From Campylobacter novaezeelandiae (GTDB lineage Bacteria > Campylobacterota > Campylobacteria > Campylobacterales > Campylobacteraceae): 64,000 bases of DNA. The stretch lies in contig NZ_QPGR01000006.1 in NCBI RefSeq assembly GCF_004323845.1, forward strand, positions 1 through 64,000. Reading direction: 5' to 3'. Below the pieces are notes generated by a model that saw only the letters and a list, made by a program, of their open reading frames with translations, was not told the origin of the DNA and did no database searches. Of the stretch, positions 8,818 through 18,652 are shown piece by piece; position 1 is the first letter of the stretch; each line of letters opens with the position of its first letter. A program made the position numbers and the translations under genes.

Positions 8818-9810
8818 TTGCAAGAAATTATTGAACAAATTAAAAAATGTGATAATTTAAATGATCTTGAAAATCTTAGAATTTCAGTTCTTGGAAAAAA
8901 AGGCATATTAACACAAAAATTTTCAGAGCTTAAGAATATCGAAGGTGAAGAAAAAAAGGAATTAGCAAGTATATTAAATAAACAAAAAGATGAATTTAAT
9001 CATTTTTTCTCTTTAAAATTAAAAGAATTAGAAGATTTAGAATTAAATGAAAAAATGAAACAAGATGTTTTAAATTTTACTTATTTTGATGAAAGTGCTA
9101 CATCAGGGGCATTACATCCAGTTCTTAGCACTATGGATAAGATTATAGAATATTTTTCAAATTTAAATTTTAGCATCGAAAAAGGTCCTTTGATTGAAGA
9201 AGATTTTTATAATTTTGAAGCTTTAAATTTGCCAAAATCTCATCCAGCAAGAGATATGCAAGATACTTTTTATTTTGATGATAAAAGACTTTTAAGAACT
9301 CAAACTTCTCCTGTGCAAATTAGAACCATGTTAAAGCAAAAACCACCTATTCGTATGATAGCACCTGGTGTTGTTTTTAGAAGAGATTTTGATATAACGC
9401 ACACTCCTATGTTTCATCAAGTTGAAGCTCTTGTGGTAGAGGAAGGACAAAAAATAAGTTTTGCTCATTTAAAAGGTGTTTTAGAAGACTTTTTGCATTA
9501 TATGTTTAAGGATATTAATATTAGATTTCGTCCAAGTTTTTTTCCTTTTACAGAGCCCTCTGCAGAAGTTGATATTTCTTGTGTTTTTTGTAAAGGTCAA
9601 GGATGTAGAGTTTGTAAAAATACAGGATGGCTTGAGGTTTTAGGTTGTGGTATTGTAGATCCTAATGTGTATAATTTTGTAAATTATAAGAATGTAAGTG
9701 GTTATGCTTTTGGGCTTGGTGTTGAAAGATTTGCTATGCTGCTTCATCAAATTCCTGATTTAAGGTCTTTATTTGAAGGAGATTTAAGACTATTGGAGCA
9801 ATTTAGATGA
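8818..9810 (+). CDS. pheS: Phenylalanine-tRNA ligase alpha subunit
   Basis: The 330-residue catalytic subunit of PheRS. It has an N-terminal coiled-coil arm (residues 1-90), then the class II core. Motif 2 is seen as [15 protein letters not shown] near residue 190 and motif 3 as [11 protein letters not shown] near residue 300. A short CxxC-type cluster ([12 protein letters not shown]) lies near residue 257, as in many epsilonproteobacterial and thermophile PheS proteins. The start is TTG at 8818 with TAAGG eight bases upstream. pheT overlaps its stop by ATGA. Confidence 0.96.
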   Translation: MQEIIEQIKKCDNLNDLENLRISVLGKKGILTQKFSELKNIEGEEKKELASILNKQKDEFNHFFSLKLKELEDLELNEKMKQDVLNFTYFDESATSGALHPVLSTMDKIIEYFSNLNFSIEKGPLIEEDFYNFEALNLPKSHPARDMQDTFYFDDKRLLRTQTSPVQIRTMLKQKPPIRMIAPGVVFRRDFDITHTPMFHQVEALVVEEGQKISFAHLKGVLEDFLHYMFKDINIRFRPSFFPFTEPSAEVDISCVFCKGQGCRVCKNTGWLEVLGCGIVDPNVYNFVNYKNVSGYAFGLGVERFAMLLHQIPDLRSLFEGDLRLLEQFR

Positions 9811-12128
9811 TAATTACAAGAAGTTGGTTAAGTGATTGGCTTGATATAGAAAATAAGAATTTAAGTGAATTGGTTAATACTTTAAATTCTATAGGGATTG
9901 AAGTTGCTAATGCTTATAGGCTAAGAGTTTCTGATAAAATTGTTGTAGGTTTTGTTAAAGAAAAAGTTAAACATGAAAATTCTGATAAATTAAGTATTTG
10001 TCAAGTTGATGTTGGCAATGAGGTTTTGCAAATCGTGTGTGGAGCTTCTAATGTAGCACAAGGACAATTTGTAGCTGTAGCTTTAATTGGGGCTATAATG
10101 CCAAATGGTATGACGATTAATAAAACAAAGCTTAGAGGGGTGGACTCTTATGGTATGCTTTGTTCTTCTGTTGAATTAGGTTTTGCTAAAATCAATGACG
10201 GAATTTTAATCTTAGACGAGAGTATAGGCAAATTAGAGTTAGGTCGAGCTTTGAATGAATATAGTGTCTTTAATGATGATTTGATTGAAGTTGAATTAAC
10301 TCCTAATAGAGGAGATTGTTTAAGTGTTTATGGCATAGCAAGAGATCTAGCAACTGCTTGGGATTTGAATTTAAAAAAACTTCCTGTTTTTAAAGAGGAA
10401 GAAAATGTTTTAGGTATTGGTAGAATTTTAAGACTTCAGGCTGAAAAAAATCTTAATAGTTTATTTAATTATAGGGCAATTGAGATTAAGGAAAATATAA
10501 AACTTGGACTTTTATATGGTTTAAGATTGGCACAAATTGGGGCTTTAAAAACAAATACAATTGAAAATTTCCTTTTTTATACAACTTATTCTACCGGAGT
10601 GCTTTTTAATGCATATAACTTTAATGAATTAAGCAAAGAGAATGAGGATTTAACCTTTAATTTAAGCAAGGAAGCAAATGGCGCTACAAAAGTTTCTTGT
10701 AATAATCAAATATTAGGAATTAGCGGTATATATCAGGAAAAAAAGTTAAAATGTGATGTGGAAACAAAAATTATTATTATAGAAGCAAATTACACAGATC
10801 CTTTTACAATAGCTAATGCAAAAAATGTTTACAAAGAACAAGATAATGATATTTTTTATAGAAGTTTTAGAGGAAGTGAGCCAAAACTTAATCTAGGAAT
10901 GGATTTTTTACTTAAGATTTTTAAAACTATTCCAAATATTATTATTTATAGCAGTTCTCAGCAAATTTCTGAAGAAAAAGAGATTCCTAGTATTTCTTTA
11001 AATATCGAAACTATAAATAACATTATAGGGCAAGTTGTTGATAAAGATGAGATTTTAAAGATTCTTAAAAAGTTAGGTTTTGAAATTATTTTTTTTGCAG
11101 AAGGTTTAGTAAATGTTAAACCTCCTATTCATAGGCCAGATATTAAAAATCTAGCTGATATCTGCGAAGAAGTTGTTAGAATTATAGGAATAGATAATAT
11201 AAAATCTAAGAATTTAAATTTTGTTGAAAAAAATAGATTAAATTTGGTTTATAAAGATTATAAAAAACTTTTAGATTTCAGATTAAAAGCTGTTAACAAT
11301 GGTTATTTTGAAAGTTTACATTTTATTTTAGATAATGAGGAAGAATTAAAAGATTTTAATTTTAAACCTATACAATTAACACTAGTAAATCCCATAAATC
11401 AAGAGTTAAATACTTTAAGAACTACGCTTTTAAATCATCTTATAAATGCAGCAAGTTTAAATATCAAAAATTCAAAAAAATTAGTTAAACTTTTTGAAAG
11501 TGGGGTAGTATTTGATCAAAATAATCAAGAATTAAATCATATGGCTTTTATACATTCAGGATATAAAGAGGAAAGCAAAATTTCTAATAAAGCAAAACCC
11601 AATTTAGTAAATTTTTATGATTTTTTACTTGATATTAAAAATATAATAGGAGAATTTAAGCTTATTGCTTCTAATTATACTTTTTTGAGTCCTTATGAAC
11701 AAGCTGATTTATATGTTGATGGTATTAAAATTGGATTTATAGGAAGATTGCACTTAAAACTTGAAAATGCAAGATCTTTGCTTAAAACTTATGTGTGTGA
11801 GTTTGATTTAGATACTATTAATTTAAAAGATAAAAAAGCTAAAATTTATTCTAAATTTCCAAGTATTCATAGGGATTTAAGCATTTTAATTCCAAAGAAT
11901 TTTTCTTATGATAAAATTAAAACTTATATAGAAAATTTTCATTTTGATATTTTAGAAAACTTTAGAATAGTTGATCTTTATACAGATGAAACTTTGCAAG
12001 ATAAATATAGTCTTACTATATCTTTTACTTTTAGAGATCAAGAAAAAACTTTAGAAGATAGTGAAGTGGTTTCATGCATGGATAAAATCTTAGAAGGCTT
12101 AAAAGATTTGGGTTTAAATTTAAGATGA
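9807..12128 (+). CDS. pheT: Phenylalanine-tRNA ligase beta subunit
   Basis: The 773-residue partner of PheS, with the usual order of modules. An N-terminal tRNA-binding (OB-fold) domain is at residues 40-150. B3/B4 editing and B5 DNA-binding-like domains lie in the middle, the latter around [14 protein letters not shown] near residue 435. A catalytic-like core follows, and a C-terminal ferredoxin-fold anticodon-binding domain includes [14 protein letters not shown]. It starts with ATG overlapping pheS and ends with ATGA overlapping aroA, so it is translationally coupled on both sides. Confidence 0.96.
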   Translation: MIITRSWLSDWLDIENKNLSELVNTLNSIGIEVANAYRLRVSDKIVVGFVKEKVKHENSDKLSICQVDVGNEVLQIVCGASNVAQGQFVAVALIGAIMPNGMTINKTKLRGVDSYGMLCSSVELGFAKINDGILILDESIGKLELGRALNEYSVFNDDLIEVELTPNRGDCLSVYGIARDLATAWDLNLKKLPVFKEEENVLGIGRILRLQAEKNLNSLFNYRAIEIKENIKLGLLYGLRLAQIGALKTNTIENFLFYTTYSTGVLFNAYNFNELSKENEDLTFNLSKEANGATKVSCNNQILGISGIYQEKKLKCDVETKIIIIEANYTDPFTIANAKNVYKEQDNDIFYRSFRGSEPKLNLGMDFLLKIFKTIPNIIIYSSSQQISEEKEIPSISLNIETINNIIGQVVDKDEILKILKKLGFEIIFFAEGLVNVKPPIHRPDIKNLADICEEVVRIIGIDNIKSKNLNFVEKNRLNLVYKDYKKLLDFRLKAVNNGYFESLHFILDNEEELKDFNFKPIQLTLVNPINQELNTLRTTLLNHLINAASLNIKNSKKLVKLFESGVVFDQNNQELNHMAFIHSGYKEESKISNKAKPNLVNFYDFLLDIKNIIGEFKLIASNYTFLSPYEQADLYVDGIKIGFIGRLHLKLENARSLLKTYVCEFDLDTINLKDKKAKIYSKFPSIHRDLSILIPKNFSYDKIKTYIENFHFDILENFRIVDLYTDETLQDKYSLTISFTFRDQEKTLEDSEVVSCMDKILEGLKDLGLNLR

Positions 12129-13405
12129 AAGTTTACCCTTTAGGGTTTTTTAATAAAAAGATAGATGATATTGCGGCTGATAAAAGTATTTCTCAGCGTT
12201 TTGCTATATTTTCTTTGCTTTGCAAAGAATCAAGCATAGCTAAAAATTATCTTTTGGCAGAGGATTCTTTGGGAACTTTGGTTATACTTAAAGCTTTGGG
12301 AGCTAAAGTTGAGATTGTAAATAATCAAGTTAAGATTATTCCACCTCGTGTTTTACTTACTCCTGATAATATTCTAAATTGTGGTAACTCTGGGACAACA
12401 ATGCGTTTATTAATAGGATTGTTAAGCGGGGTATCTGGTTTTTTTATTTTAAATGGGGATAATTCTTTAAATAAACGTCCTATGGATAGAATTTGTAGTC
12501 CTCTTAAAGAAATAGGAGCAAAAATTTATGGGCGTGAAAATGCAAGTTTTGCTCCGCTTTGCATACAAGGAACAAAGTTAAAATCTTTTGATTTTAAGAG
12601 TGAAATTTCTTCAGCTCAGCTTAAAACAGCAATGATTTTAGCAGGATTTCATACAAAATCAACTTCTTTTTATAGGGAAAAAGAATTAAGTAGAAATCAT
12701 AGTGAAAATATGCTAAAAGCCATGAATGCTCCAATTAGCATAAGTAATGATTGTTTAGAAATTGAAATTAATCCTTTAAAGAAACCTTTAAAAGCTTTAA
12801 ATATTACCATACCTAATGATCCATCTTCTGCATTTTATTTTGCATTAGCAGCAGTTATATTGCCTAATTCTTCTATTTGTTTAAAGAATGTTTTGCTTAA
12901 TAAAACCCGCATTGAAGCATATGAAGTTTTAAGAAACATGGGAGCTAAAATTACTTATAAAACTTATAAAAGAGATTTTGAAGATATTGGTGAGATTTAT
13001 GTTGAAAGTAGTCGATTAAAATGTATAGAAATTAGAGAAAATATTTCTTGGCTTATTGATGAATTGCCAGCTCTTGCTATAGCTTTTATCTTTGCTAAAG
13101 GAAAGAGTATTGTAAGAAATGCTAAAGAATTAAGAGTAAAGGAAAGTGATCGCATTAAAAGTATAGTAATAAATTTAAAAAAATGTGGGATTGTAGCAAA
13201 AGAATTAGATGATGGTTTTGAAGTTATGTCAGGTTTTCCTAAAAAAGCTAAAATTGAAAGTTTTAATGATCATCGTATAGCAATGGCTTTTGCTATTTTG
13301 GGTTTAGTGTGTGGAATTGAAATTAAACAAAGCGAATGTATTAAAACTTCTTTTCCAAATTTCAAAGATATTTTAAAGAGTTTAGGAGCACAAGTTGAAG
13401 ATTGA
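12125..13405 (+). CDS. aroA: 3-phosphoshikimate 1-carboxyvinyltransferase (EPSP synthase)
   Basis: This enzyme joins PEP and shikimate-3-phosphate in the pathway to chorismate. The 426-residue protein has the PEP-site motif LNCGNSGTTMRLL near residue 84, the RNHSENM segment near residue 197, and the conserved RVKESDRIK and DHRIAMAF motifs in the C-terminal half. It lies between pheT and ispH with overlaps at both ends, so its expression is tied to a translation gene and an isoprenoid gene. Confidence 0.96.
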   Translation: MKVYPLGFFNKKIDDIAADKSISQRFAIFSLLCKESSIAKNYLLAEDSLGTLVILKALGAKVEIVNNQVKIIPPRVLLTPDNILNCGNSGTTMRLLIGLLSGVSGFFILNGDNSLNKRPMDRICSPLKEIGAKIYGRENASFAPLCIQGTKLKSFDFKSEISSAQLKTAMILAGFHTKSTSFYREKELSRNHSENMLKAMNAPISISNDCLEIEINPLKKPLKALNITIPNDPSSAFYFALAAVILPNSSICLKNVLLNKTRIEAYEVLRNMGAKITYKTYKRDFEDIGEIYVESSRLKCIEIRENISWLIDELPALAIAFIFAKGKSIVRNAKELRVKESDRIKSIVINLKKCGIVAKELDDGFEVMSGFPKKAKIESFNDHRIAMAFAILGLVCGIEIKQSECIKTSFPNFKDILKSLGAQVED

Positions 13406-14228
13406 ATTAGCTGAAAATTATGGTTTTTGTTTTGGAGTAAAAAGAGCAATTAAAAAAGCTGAGCAAATTAAAAATGCTGCAACAATTGGACCTTTAATTC
13501 ATAACAATGAAGAAATCATGCGTCTTAAAAAAAAATTTAATGTTAAAACACTTAATGATGTTAAAGAGCTTAGCGATGAAAAAAGAGCTATTATAAGAAC
13601 TCATGGTATTACCAAACAAGATTTAGAAAATTTAAAGCAAAAAGAAATTGAAATTTTTGATGCTACTTGTCCTTTTGTAACAAAGCCTCAGCAAATTTGT
13701 GAAAAAATGAGTAAAGATGGTTATGAAGTGGTAATTTTTGGAGATGAAAACCATCCAGAAGTAAAAGGAGTAAAAAGTTATGTAAGTACTAAAGCTTATG
13801 TAGTGCTTGATAAAAAAGAGTTGGAAAATATCAATTTTTCTAATAAAATAGCTGTAGTATCTCAAACAACTAAAAAAGTAAAAGATTTTATGGAAATTGT
13901 AAATTTTTTAATACTAAAAGTAAGAGAAGTAAGAGTTTTTAATACTATATGTGATGCTACTTTTAAAAATCAAGAAGCTATAGCTAAACTTTCTCAAAAA
14001 AGTGATATTGTAATTATAGTAGGAGGAAAAAATTCATCTAATACTAAACAACTTTTTTTGATTGCAAAAAATTATTGTAGTGAGAGTTATTTAATAGAAA
14101 CTAAAAACGAGTTAGATCGAAGTTGGTTTCAAAATAAAAAATTGTGTGGCATTAGTGCTGGAGCAAGCACTCCTGATTGGATTATTCAAGAAGTTGTGAA
14201 TGAGATTAGGTCTTTTAATATAGAATAA
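13395..14228 (+). CDS. ispH: 4-hydroxy-3-methylbut-2-enyl diphosphate reductase
   Basis: This enzyme makes the isoprenoid precursors IPP and DMAPP in the last step of the MEP pathway. The 277-residue protein has the three conserved cysteines that hold the 4Fe-4S cluster: GFCFGVKRA near residue 12, DATCPFVTKPQ near residue 94, and ICDATFKNQ near residue 190. The start is TTG at 13395 inside the end of aroA, an 11-base overlap. In Campylobacter the gene sits directly before rpsA, as here. Confidence 0.95.
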   Translation: MKIELAENYGFCFGVKRAIKKAEQIKNAATIGPLIHNNEEIMRLKKKFNVKTLNDVKELSDEKRAIIRTHGITKQDLENLKQKEIEIFDATCPFVTKPQQICEKMSKDGYEVVIFGDENHPEVKGVKSYVSTKAYVVLDKKELENINFSNKIAVVSQTTKKVKDFMEIVNFLILKVREVRVFNTICDATFKNQEAIAKLSQKSDIVIIVGGKNSSNTKQLFLIAKNYCSESYLIETKNELDRSWFQNKKLCGISAGASTPDWIIQEVVNEIRSFNIE

Positions 14229-14286
14229 AAATGTAATTATTTTGTCAAAAAAGAAAAAAATTAGTATTAATTTATAAAAAATAAGA

Positions 14287-14292
14287 TACAAT
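14287..14292 (+). promoter_or_regulatory. Likely -10 box of rpsA
   Basis: TACAAT preceded by AAGA, 29 bases upstream of the rpsA start, in the 92-base gap after ispH. It would give rpsA a promoter of its own in addition to read-through. Confidence 0.45.
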
Positions 14293-14320
14293 TCATAAAT
14301 TTAAATTAAAAAGGAACCCA

Positions 14321-15988
14321 ATGACTGAGGCGGATAAAAAAGTTCAAAAAGATGACGAAATTTTTGATGACGAAGATTTTGGACAACTTTTAGAAGCATT
14401 TGATAAATCAAATAAAGAGACCATAACAGAAGGTATTATAGTTGGTATTAAAGATAATGAAGTCTTTATAGATATAGGAGAAAAATCAGAAGGAATTTTA
14501 GATCTTAGCGAAATTCAAGATGAGAATTCTAATTTATTATTCAAAATCGGCGATAAAATAAAAGTTGCTATCATTGGGTCACGCAATGGAAAATCTTTAA
14601 TATCTCATAGTAAAGCTTTAAGAAAAGAAAAAGTAATTTGGTTTATTGAGAACTATAAAGAAGACCAAGAGGACATTTTTGAGGTTAAAATTATAGGAAA
14701 AAATAAAGGTGGTCTTATAGCTATAAATAAAGATAATGTTGAATTTTTTCTACCTAAATCCCAATATGGTTTCAAAGAAAATGGTAATGTTTTAAACAAA
14801 ACTTTTAAAGTAAAAATTATCAAGATTGATAAAGAAAATCAAAGTATTGTTATTTCAAGAAAAAAGATTTTAGATGAAGAAAGAAGAAAGAGAAAAGAGA
14901 CTATTTATAATATCACTCAAACACAAGATCTCATAGAAGGAGTTATTAAAAAAATAACAACTTATGGTATGTTTGTCGATGTTGGAGGAATTGATGGACT
15001 TGTTCATTATAGTGAAATTTCATATAAAGGTCCTGTAAATCCAAATCTTTTTTATAAAGAAGGCGATAAGGTTCCAGTTAAAGTGATTAAATATGATAAA
15101 GATAAAAAACATCTTTCTTTATCTATTAAAGCGGCTCTACCTGATCCTTGGATGGAAATAAAAGACACCTTGGAAGTTGGAGATACCATTAAAGTTGTAG
15201 TATCAAATATAGAATCATATGGAGCTTTTGTTGATTTAGGTAATGATATAGAAGGTTTTTTACATATTAGCGAGATTTCTTGGGATAAAAATATTAAAAC
15301 CCCAAAAGATTATCTTAGTAAAGGGCAAGAAATTGATGTTGAAGTGATTGAAATAAATCCTGAAGAAAGACGCTTAAGGGTATCCTTAAGAAATTTATTA
15401 GCAAAACCTTTTGATAATTTTATCAAAATGCACAAGAGTGGCGATATTATAGAGGGTGAAGTTACTTCAATAACCTCATTTGGAGCTTTTGTTAAATTTG
15501 AGTCTATAGAGGGACTTTTACATAATGAAGATGCTTCTTGGAATAGAAATATCAAATGTAAAGATTTGTTTAAAAGTGGAGATAAAATAAAAGTTAAAAT
15601 AATTAAGATAGATACAGAAAATCAAAAAATATCTTTAAGTACAAAAGAATTAATTCAAAGTCCTGTTCAAAATTATGCTAAAAAACATCAAATTGGAGAT
15701 ATAGTTAAAGGAATTGTTAGAGATGTTAAAGAATTTGGTGTTTTTGTGGAGCTTAGCGAAGAAGTTGATGCTTTAATTCATAAAGAAGATATTAGTATTT
15801 CGGATTTTGAGAGGTTGAAAATTGGTGATGAGATTGAAGCAAGTATTGCTTTTATCGATGAAAAAAAGAATAGAATTCGTTTAAGTGTAAAGAATTTATT
15901 AAAAATAAAAGAAAGAGAAACTTTAAACGAAATTAATAATAATGATAAAATTACTTTGGGTGATATTATAAAAGATCATTTATCATAA
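14321..15988 (+). CDS. rpsA: 30S ribosomal protein S1
   Basis: The 555-residue protein consists of six S1 RNA-binding repeats. The later repeats are clear, each with a G-FVxxG core: YGMFVDVGGIDGLVH near residue 222, YGAFVDLGNDIEGFLH near 305, FGAFVKFESIEGLLH near 388 and FGVFVELSEEVDALIH near 475. The first two are more diverged. S1 helps mRNA bind the 30S subunit. AAGGAACCC precedes the ATG. The stop overlaps the next start (TAATG). Confidence 0.96.
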   Translation: MTEADKKVQKDDEIFDDEDFGQLLEAFDKSNKETITEGIIVGIKDNEVFIDIGEKSEGILDLSEIQDENSNLLFKIGDKIKVAIIGSRNGKSLISHSKALRKEKVIWFIENYKEDQEDIFEVKIIGKNKGGLIAINKDNVEFFLPKSQYGFKENGNVLNKTFKVKIIKIDKENQSIVISRKKILDEERRKRKETIYNITQTQDLIEGVIKKITTYGMFVDVGGIDGLVHYSEISYKGPVNPNLFYKEGDKVPVKVIKYDKDKKHLSLSIKAALPDPWMEIKDTLEVGDTIKVVVSNIESYGAFVDLGNDIEGFLHISEISWDKNIKTPKDYLSKGQEIDVEVIEINPEERRLRVSLRNLLAKPFDNFIKMHKSGDIIEGEVTSITSFGAFVKFESIEGLLHNEDASWNRNIKCKDLFKSGDKIKVKIIKIDTENQKISLSTKELIQSPVQNYAKKHQIGDIVKGIVRDVKEFGVFVELSEEVDALIHKEDISISDFERLKIGDEIEASIAFIDEKKNRIRLSVKNLLKIKERETLNEINNNDKITLGDIIKDHLS

Positions 15989-16470
15989 TGAAACAGTATT
16001 TCCTTATAGGATTTTTAAGTTTTTTTTTAATTATTTTACTTGCTATTGTTTTCTTTTTATTGTGGAGTTTTAAGGCAAATGTCCAATTTATTCCGCAATT
16101 TATGCAAGATAATATGACTCAATCAGTCCCTACTAACAATAATCCCACTTGGCAAGAAGAAATTGCCAAGTGGACTTTGAAAGATTATACTCCAGCAGCA
16201 GAGCAGTTTAGTATGCATTTTGAAGCTGATACAAGTGATTTTAAAGAAAAAAGTAAATACTATCAGCTAGTGATTAACAAATACGATATTTATTCTATAT
16301 TTTGTTTAAAGCAAACTTTGAATTTTTTTAATATTGATTATTTTTTGTTAAAGTCAAAAGATAATCCAGAGATTTTTCTAAATACAGACAATAAAACTTT
16401 AATTGAAAGTATTATTGAGAAATTAAAAGATTATAAAATTAATGCTAAAGCAAAAGAAATATGGTTATAA
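15988..16470 (+). CDS. Membrane-anchored protein of unknown function (Cj0892-like)
   Basis: A 160-residue protein with one N-terminal transmembrane segment (residues 5-27) and a polar domain expected in the periplasm. A Pro/Asn-rich stretch follows the anchor. I recognise it as the small conserved protein that follows rpsA in C. jejuni, but no function is known to me. It overlaps rpsA by one base, which suggests coupled translation at a lower level. In C. jejuni serA follows; here an ABC-F gene follows instead. Confidence 0.75.
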   Translation: MKQYFLIGFLSFFLIILLAIVFFLLWSFKANVQFIPQFMQDNMTQSVPTNNNPTWQEEIAKWTLKDYTPAAEQFSMHFEADTSDFKEKSKYYQLVINKYDIYSIFCLKQTLNFFNIDYFLLKSKDNPEIFLNTDNKTLIESIIEKLKDYKINAKAKEIWL

Positions 16471-16491
16471 AAATTTATTTTAAGGATTTTT

Positions 16492-18408
16492 TTGGCACTC
16501 ATAGATTTGATTGATGCATCAAAAAGATTTGATGAAAAAATTATTCTTAATGAAGCTAATTTTAGTATTCATGAGAGTGAAAAAATTGCTATAATTGGAA
16601 AAAATGGGCAAGGAAAATCTACTTTTTTAAAAATTATTTTTGGAAAATTACCTTTAGATAGCGGAAGAATTATAAGACAAAATGGAAAAACCATAGCAAT
16701 GCTTTCTCAACAGGTTAATTTTGAAATTAATTTAAGTGTTAATGAGTTGATTCATAAAGAGCTTAAAGAAATTTATGATACTTTAAAAGAATATGAAAAT
16801 TTACAAGATCAATTATCCAAAGATCCCTATAATAAAGTTTTATTAAAAAGAATTGATGAGCTTATGAATTTGATTGATAGTAAAGATGCTTGGAATATCG
16901 ATCAAAAAATTTATGGAATATTAAATGAATTCAAACTTTTAGAATTTAAAGATCAAATGGTTTCATCTTTAAGTGGAGGTGAAATCCGAAGAGTTGGACT
17001 TTGTATTCTTTTGCTTAAAAATCCTGATATTCTTCTTTTAGATGAACCAACTAACCATTTAGATGTTTATATGACAAGCTTTTTAGAGGATATGCTTAAA
17101 AAATCTAAAATGTGTATTATTTTTATTTCCCATGATAGATATTTTATAGAAGAAATAGCCCATAAATGCGTTGAGGTAGAAAATGGTTGTATTAATGTTT
17201 TTGAAGGAGGATATACAAATTATTTAGAAAAAAAATCCCAAATTCTTCAAAGCCTTTCTAAGAGTTATGAAAATTTATTAAAACAACTTAAAAATGAAGA
17301 AGAGTGGTTAAAAAGGGGTGTTAAAGCAAGACTTAAGCGCAATCAAGGACGTAAAGAAAGAATTCTAAAAATGAGAGAAGAAGCAAAAAAGAATCCTGGT
17401 ATTATAAATCGCCTTAAGCTTGAAATTAAAAGGGCAACTCAAATAAATTTAAATCAAAATTTAAACCGAAAAAAAATGCTTTTTGAACTTGATAATATCA
17501 GTAAAAGTATAGGAAAAAAGGTTCTTTTTAAGGACTTTAGTACAAGAATTTTGCAAAATGAACGTATAGCAATAGTAGGGAAAAATGGCTGTGGCAAATC
17601 AACATTTTTGAAAATTCTTTTAGATCAAGTTTCAAGTGATAGTGGCAAGATTAAAAGAGGAGATATAAAAATTGGATATTTTGACCAAGCAAGAACACTT
17701 TTAAATTCAGATAAAACTCTTATTGAAATTTTTTGTCCCAATGGAGGAGATAGAGTTTTGGTTAAAGACAAAAATATCCATATTTATGGTTATTTAAAAC
17801 AATTTTTATTTCCGAAAGAATTTCTAGATAAACCCGTAAGTGTATTAAGCGGTGGAGAAAAAAACCGAGTTGCCTTAGCTTTACTTTTTACTAAAGAATA
17901 CGATGTTTTGATTCTAGATGAACCAACAAATGACCTTGATATTTCAACAATTAATATTTTAGAAGAGTATCTTTTGGATTATAAAGGTGCGATTTTATTT
18001 GTTTCACATGATAGATATTTTGTTGATAAAATTGCTAATAAAATTTATGCTTTTGAAAAAAATGGCAAGATTAATATAGAGCATATAACTTATACAGAGT
18101 ATTTAGATAATGAAAGAGAAATTAGCGAAATTGAACAATATGAAAATGAGTTAAAGAAAGAAAATTCAAATTCCAATAAAGAAAAAACAAGCAAAAAATT
18201 AAGCTATAAAGAAAATGAAATTTTAAAAACTTATCCTGATAAAATTGAAATTTTAGAAAAAGAAATCAATAGACTTCAAAATTCTTTATCAAATCCTGAA
18301 TTTTATAAAGAAATAGGTATTGAGAAGCTTTCTAAAGAATTAATACAAGCACAAAATGAACTTAAAATTCTTGAAGAAGATTATTTTAGGGTATTGGAAA
18401 AAAGTTAA
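16492..18408 (+). CDS. ABC-F family ATPase (Uup/EttA-like)
   Basis: A 638-residue soluble protein with two ATP-binding cassettes and no membrane segments. The first Walker A is GKNGQGKS at residues 36-43 with signature LSGGEIRR. The second Walker A is GKNGCGKS with signature LSGGEKNR. A charged linker of the ABC-F type joins them, and a long coiled coil fills the last 100 residues, as in Uup. ABC-F proteins act on ribosomes to relieve stalls. The start is TTG at 16492 with AAGGA upstream. Which ABC-F subgroup it belongs to would need a tree. Confidence 0.88.
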   Translation: MALIDLIDASKRFDEKIILNEANFSIHESEKIAIIGKNGQGKSTFLKIIFGKLPLDSGRIIRQNGKTIAMLSQQVNFEINLSVNELIHKELKEIYDTLKEYENLQDQLSKDPYNKVLLKRIDELMNLIDSKDAWNIDQKIYGILNEFKLLEFKDQMVSSLSGGEIRRVGLCILLLKNPDILLLDEPTNHLDVYMTSFLEDMLKKSKMCIIFISHDRYFIEEIAHKCVEVENGCINVFEGGYTNYLEKKSQILQSLSKSYENLLKQLKNEEEWLKRGVKARLKRNQGRKERILKMREEAKKNPGIINRLKLEIKRATQINLNQNLNRKKMLFELDNISKSIGKKVLFKDFSTRILQNERIAIVGKNGCGKSTFLKILLDQVSSDSGKIKRGDIKIGYFDQARTLLNSDKTLIEIFCPNGGDRVLVKDKNIHIYGYLKQFLFPKEFLDKPVSVLSGGEKNRVALALLFTKEYDVLILDEPTNDLDISTINILEEYLLDYKGAILFVSHDRYFVDKIANKIYAFEKNGKINIEHITYTEYLDNEREISEIEQYENELKKENSNSNKEKTSKKLSYKENEILKTYPDKIEILEKEINRLQNSLSNPEFYKEIGIEKLSKELIQAQNELKILEEDYFRVLEKS

Positions 18409-18572
18409 AATTTATGGTTTTTAATCAATTTACTAAGTGCTTTTGAAAGTAGAATAACGGAGTTTTTATTATGTGCTATGTTAATCATTTTTTGTTTAAA
18501 ACAATATAATCTATCATCTAAGATGATATCTTTATCTTGTTTTGTTGGAATAATTTTTTTTCTGAAAAGCAT
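18405..18572 (-). CDS. Small protein of unknown function, 55 residues
   Basis: A short frame fills the otherwise empty gap between the ABC-F gene and the M48 protease, on the opposite strand. ATG at 18572 is preceded by AGGAAA at ideal spacing, and the frame runs to TAA at 18407-18405 without interruption. The product is basic, begins MLFRKKIIPTKQDKD and ends KLIKNHKF, with a helical middle. Its stop overlaps the stop of the ABC-F gene on the other strand. I do not recognise it. The good ribosome site and the exact fit of the frame to the gap favour a real gene. Confidence 0.55.
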   Translation of the reverse strand: MLFRKKIIPTKQDKDIILDDRLYCFKQKMINIAHNKNSVILLSKALSKLIKNHKF

Positions 18573-18652
18573 ATTTTTCCTAATTAACTTTTTTATATAA
18601 TATTAACTTTTTAATAGTAAAACTGAAATAAAATTATTTAAGGAGTATATAA

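Noticed and set aside
16491..16512. TTTGGCAC at the start of the ABC-F gene as a sigma-54 site
   Set aside because: It is inside the start codon region and has no -12 GC element at the right distance.
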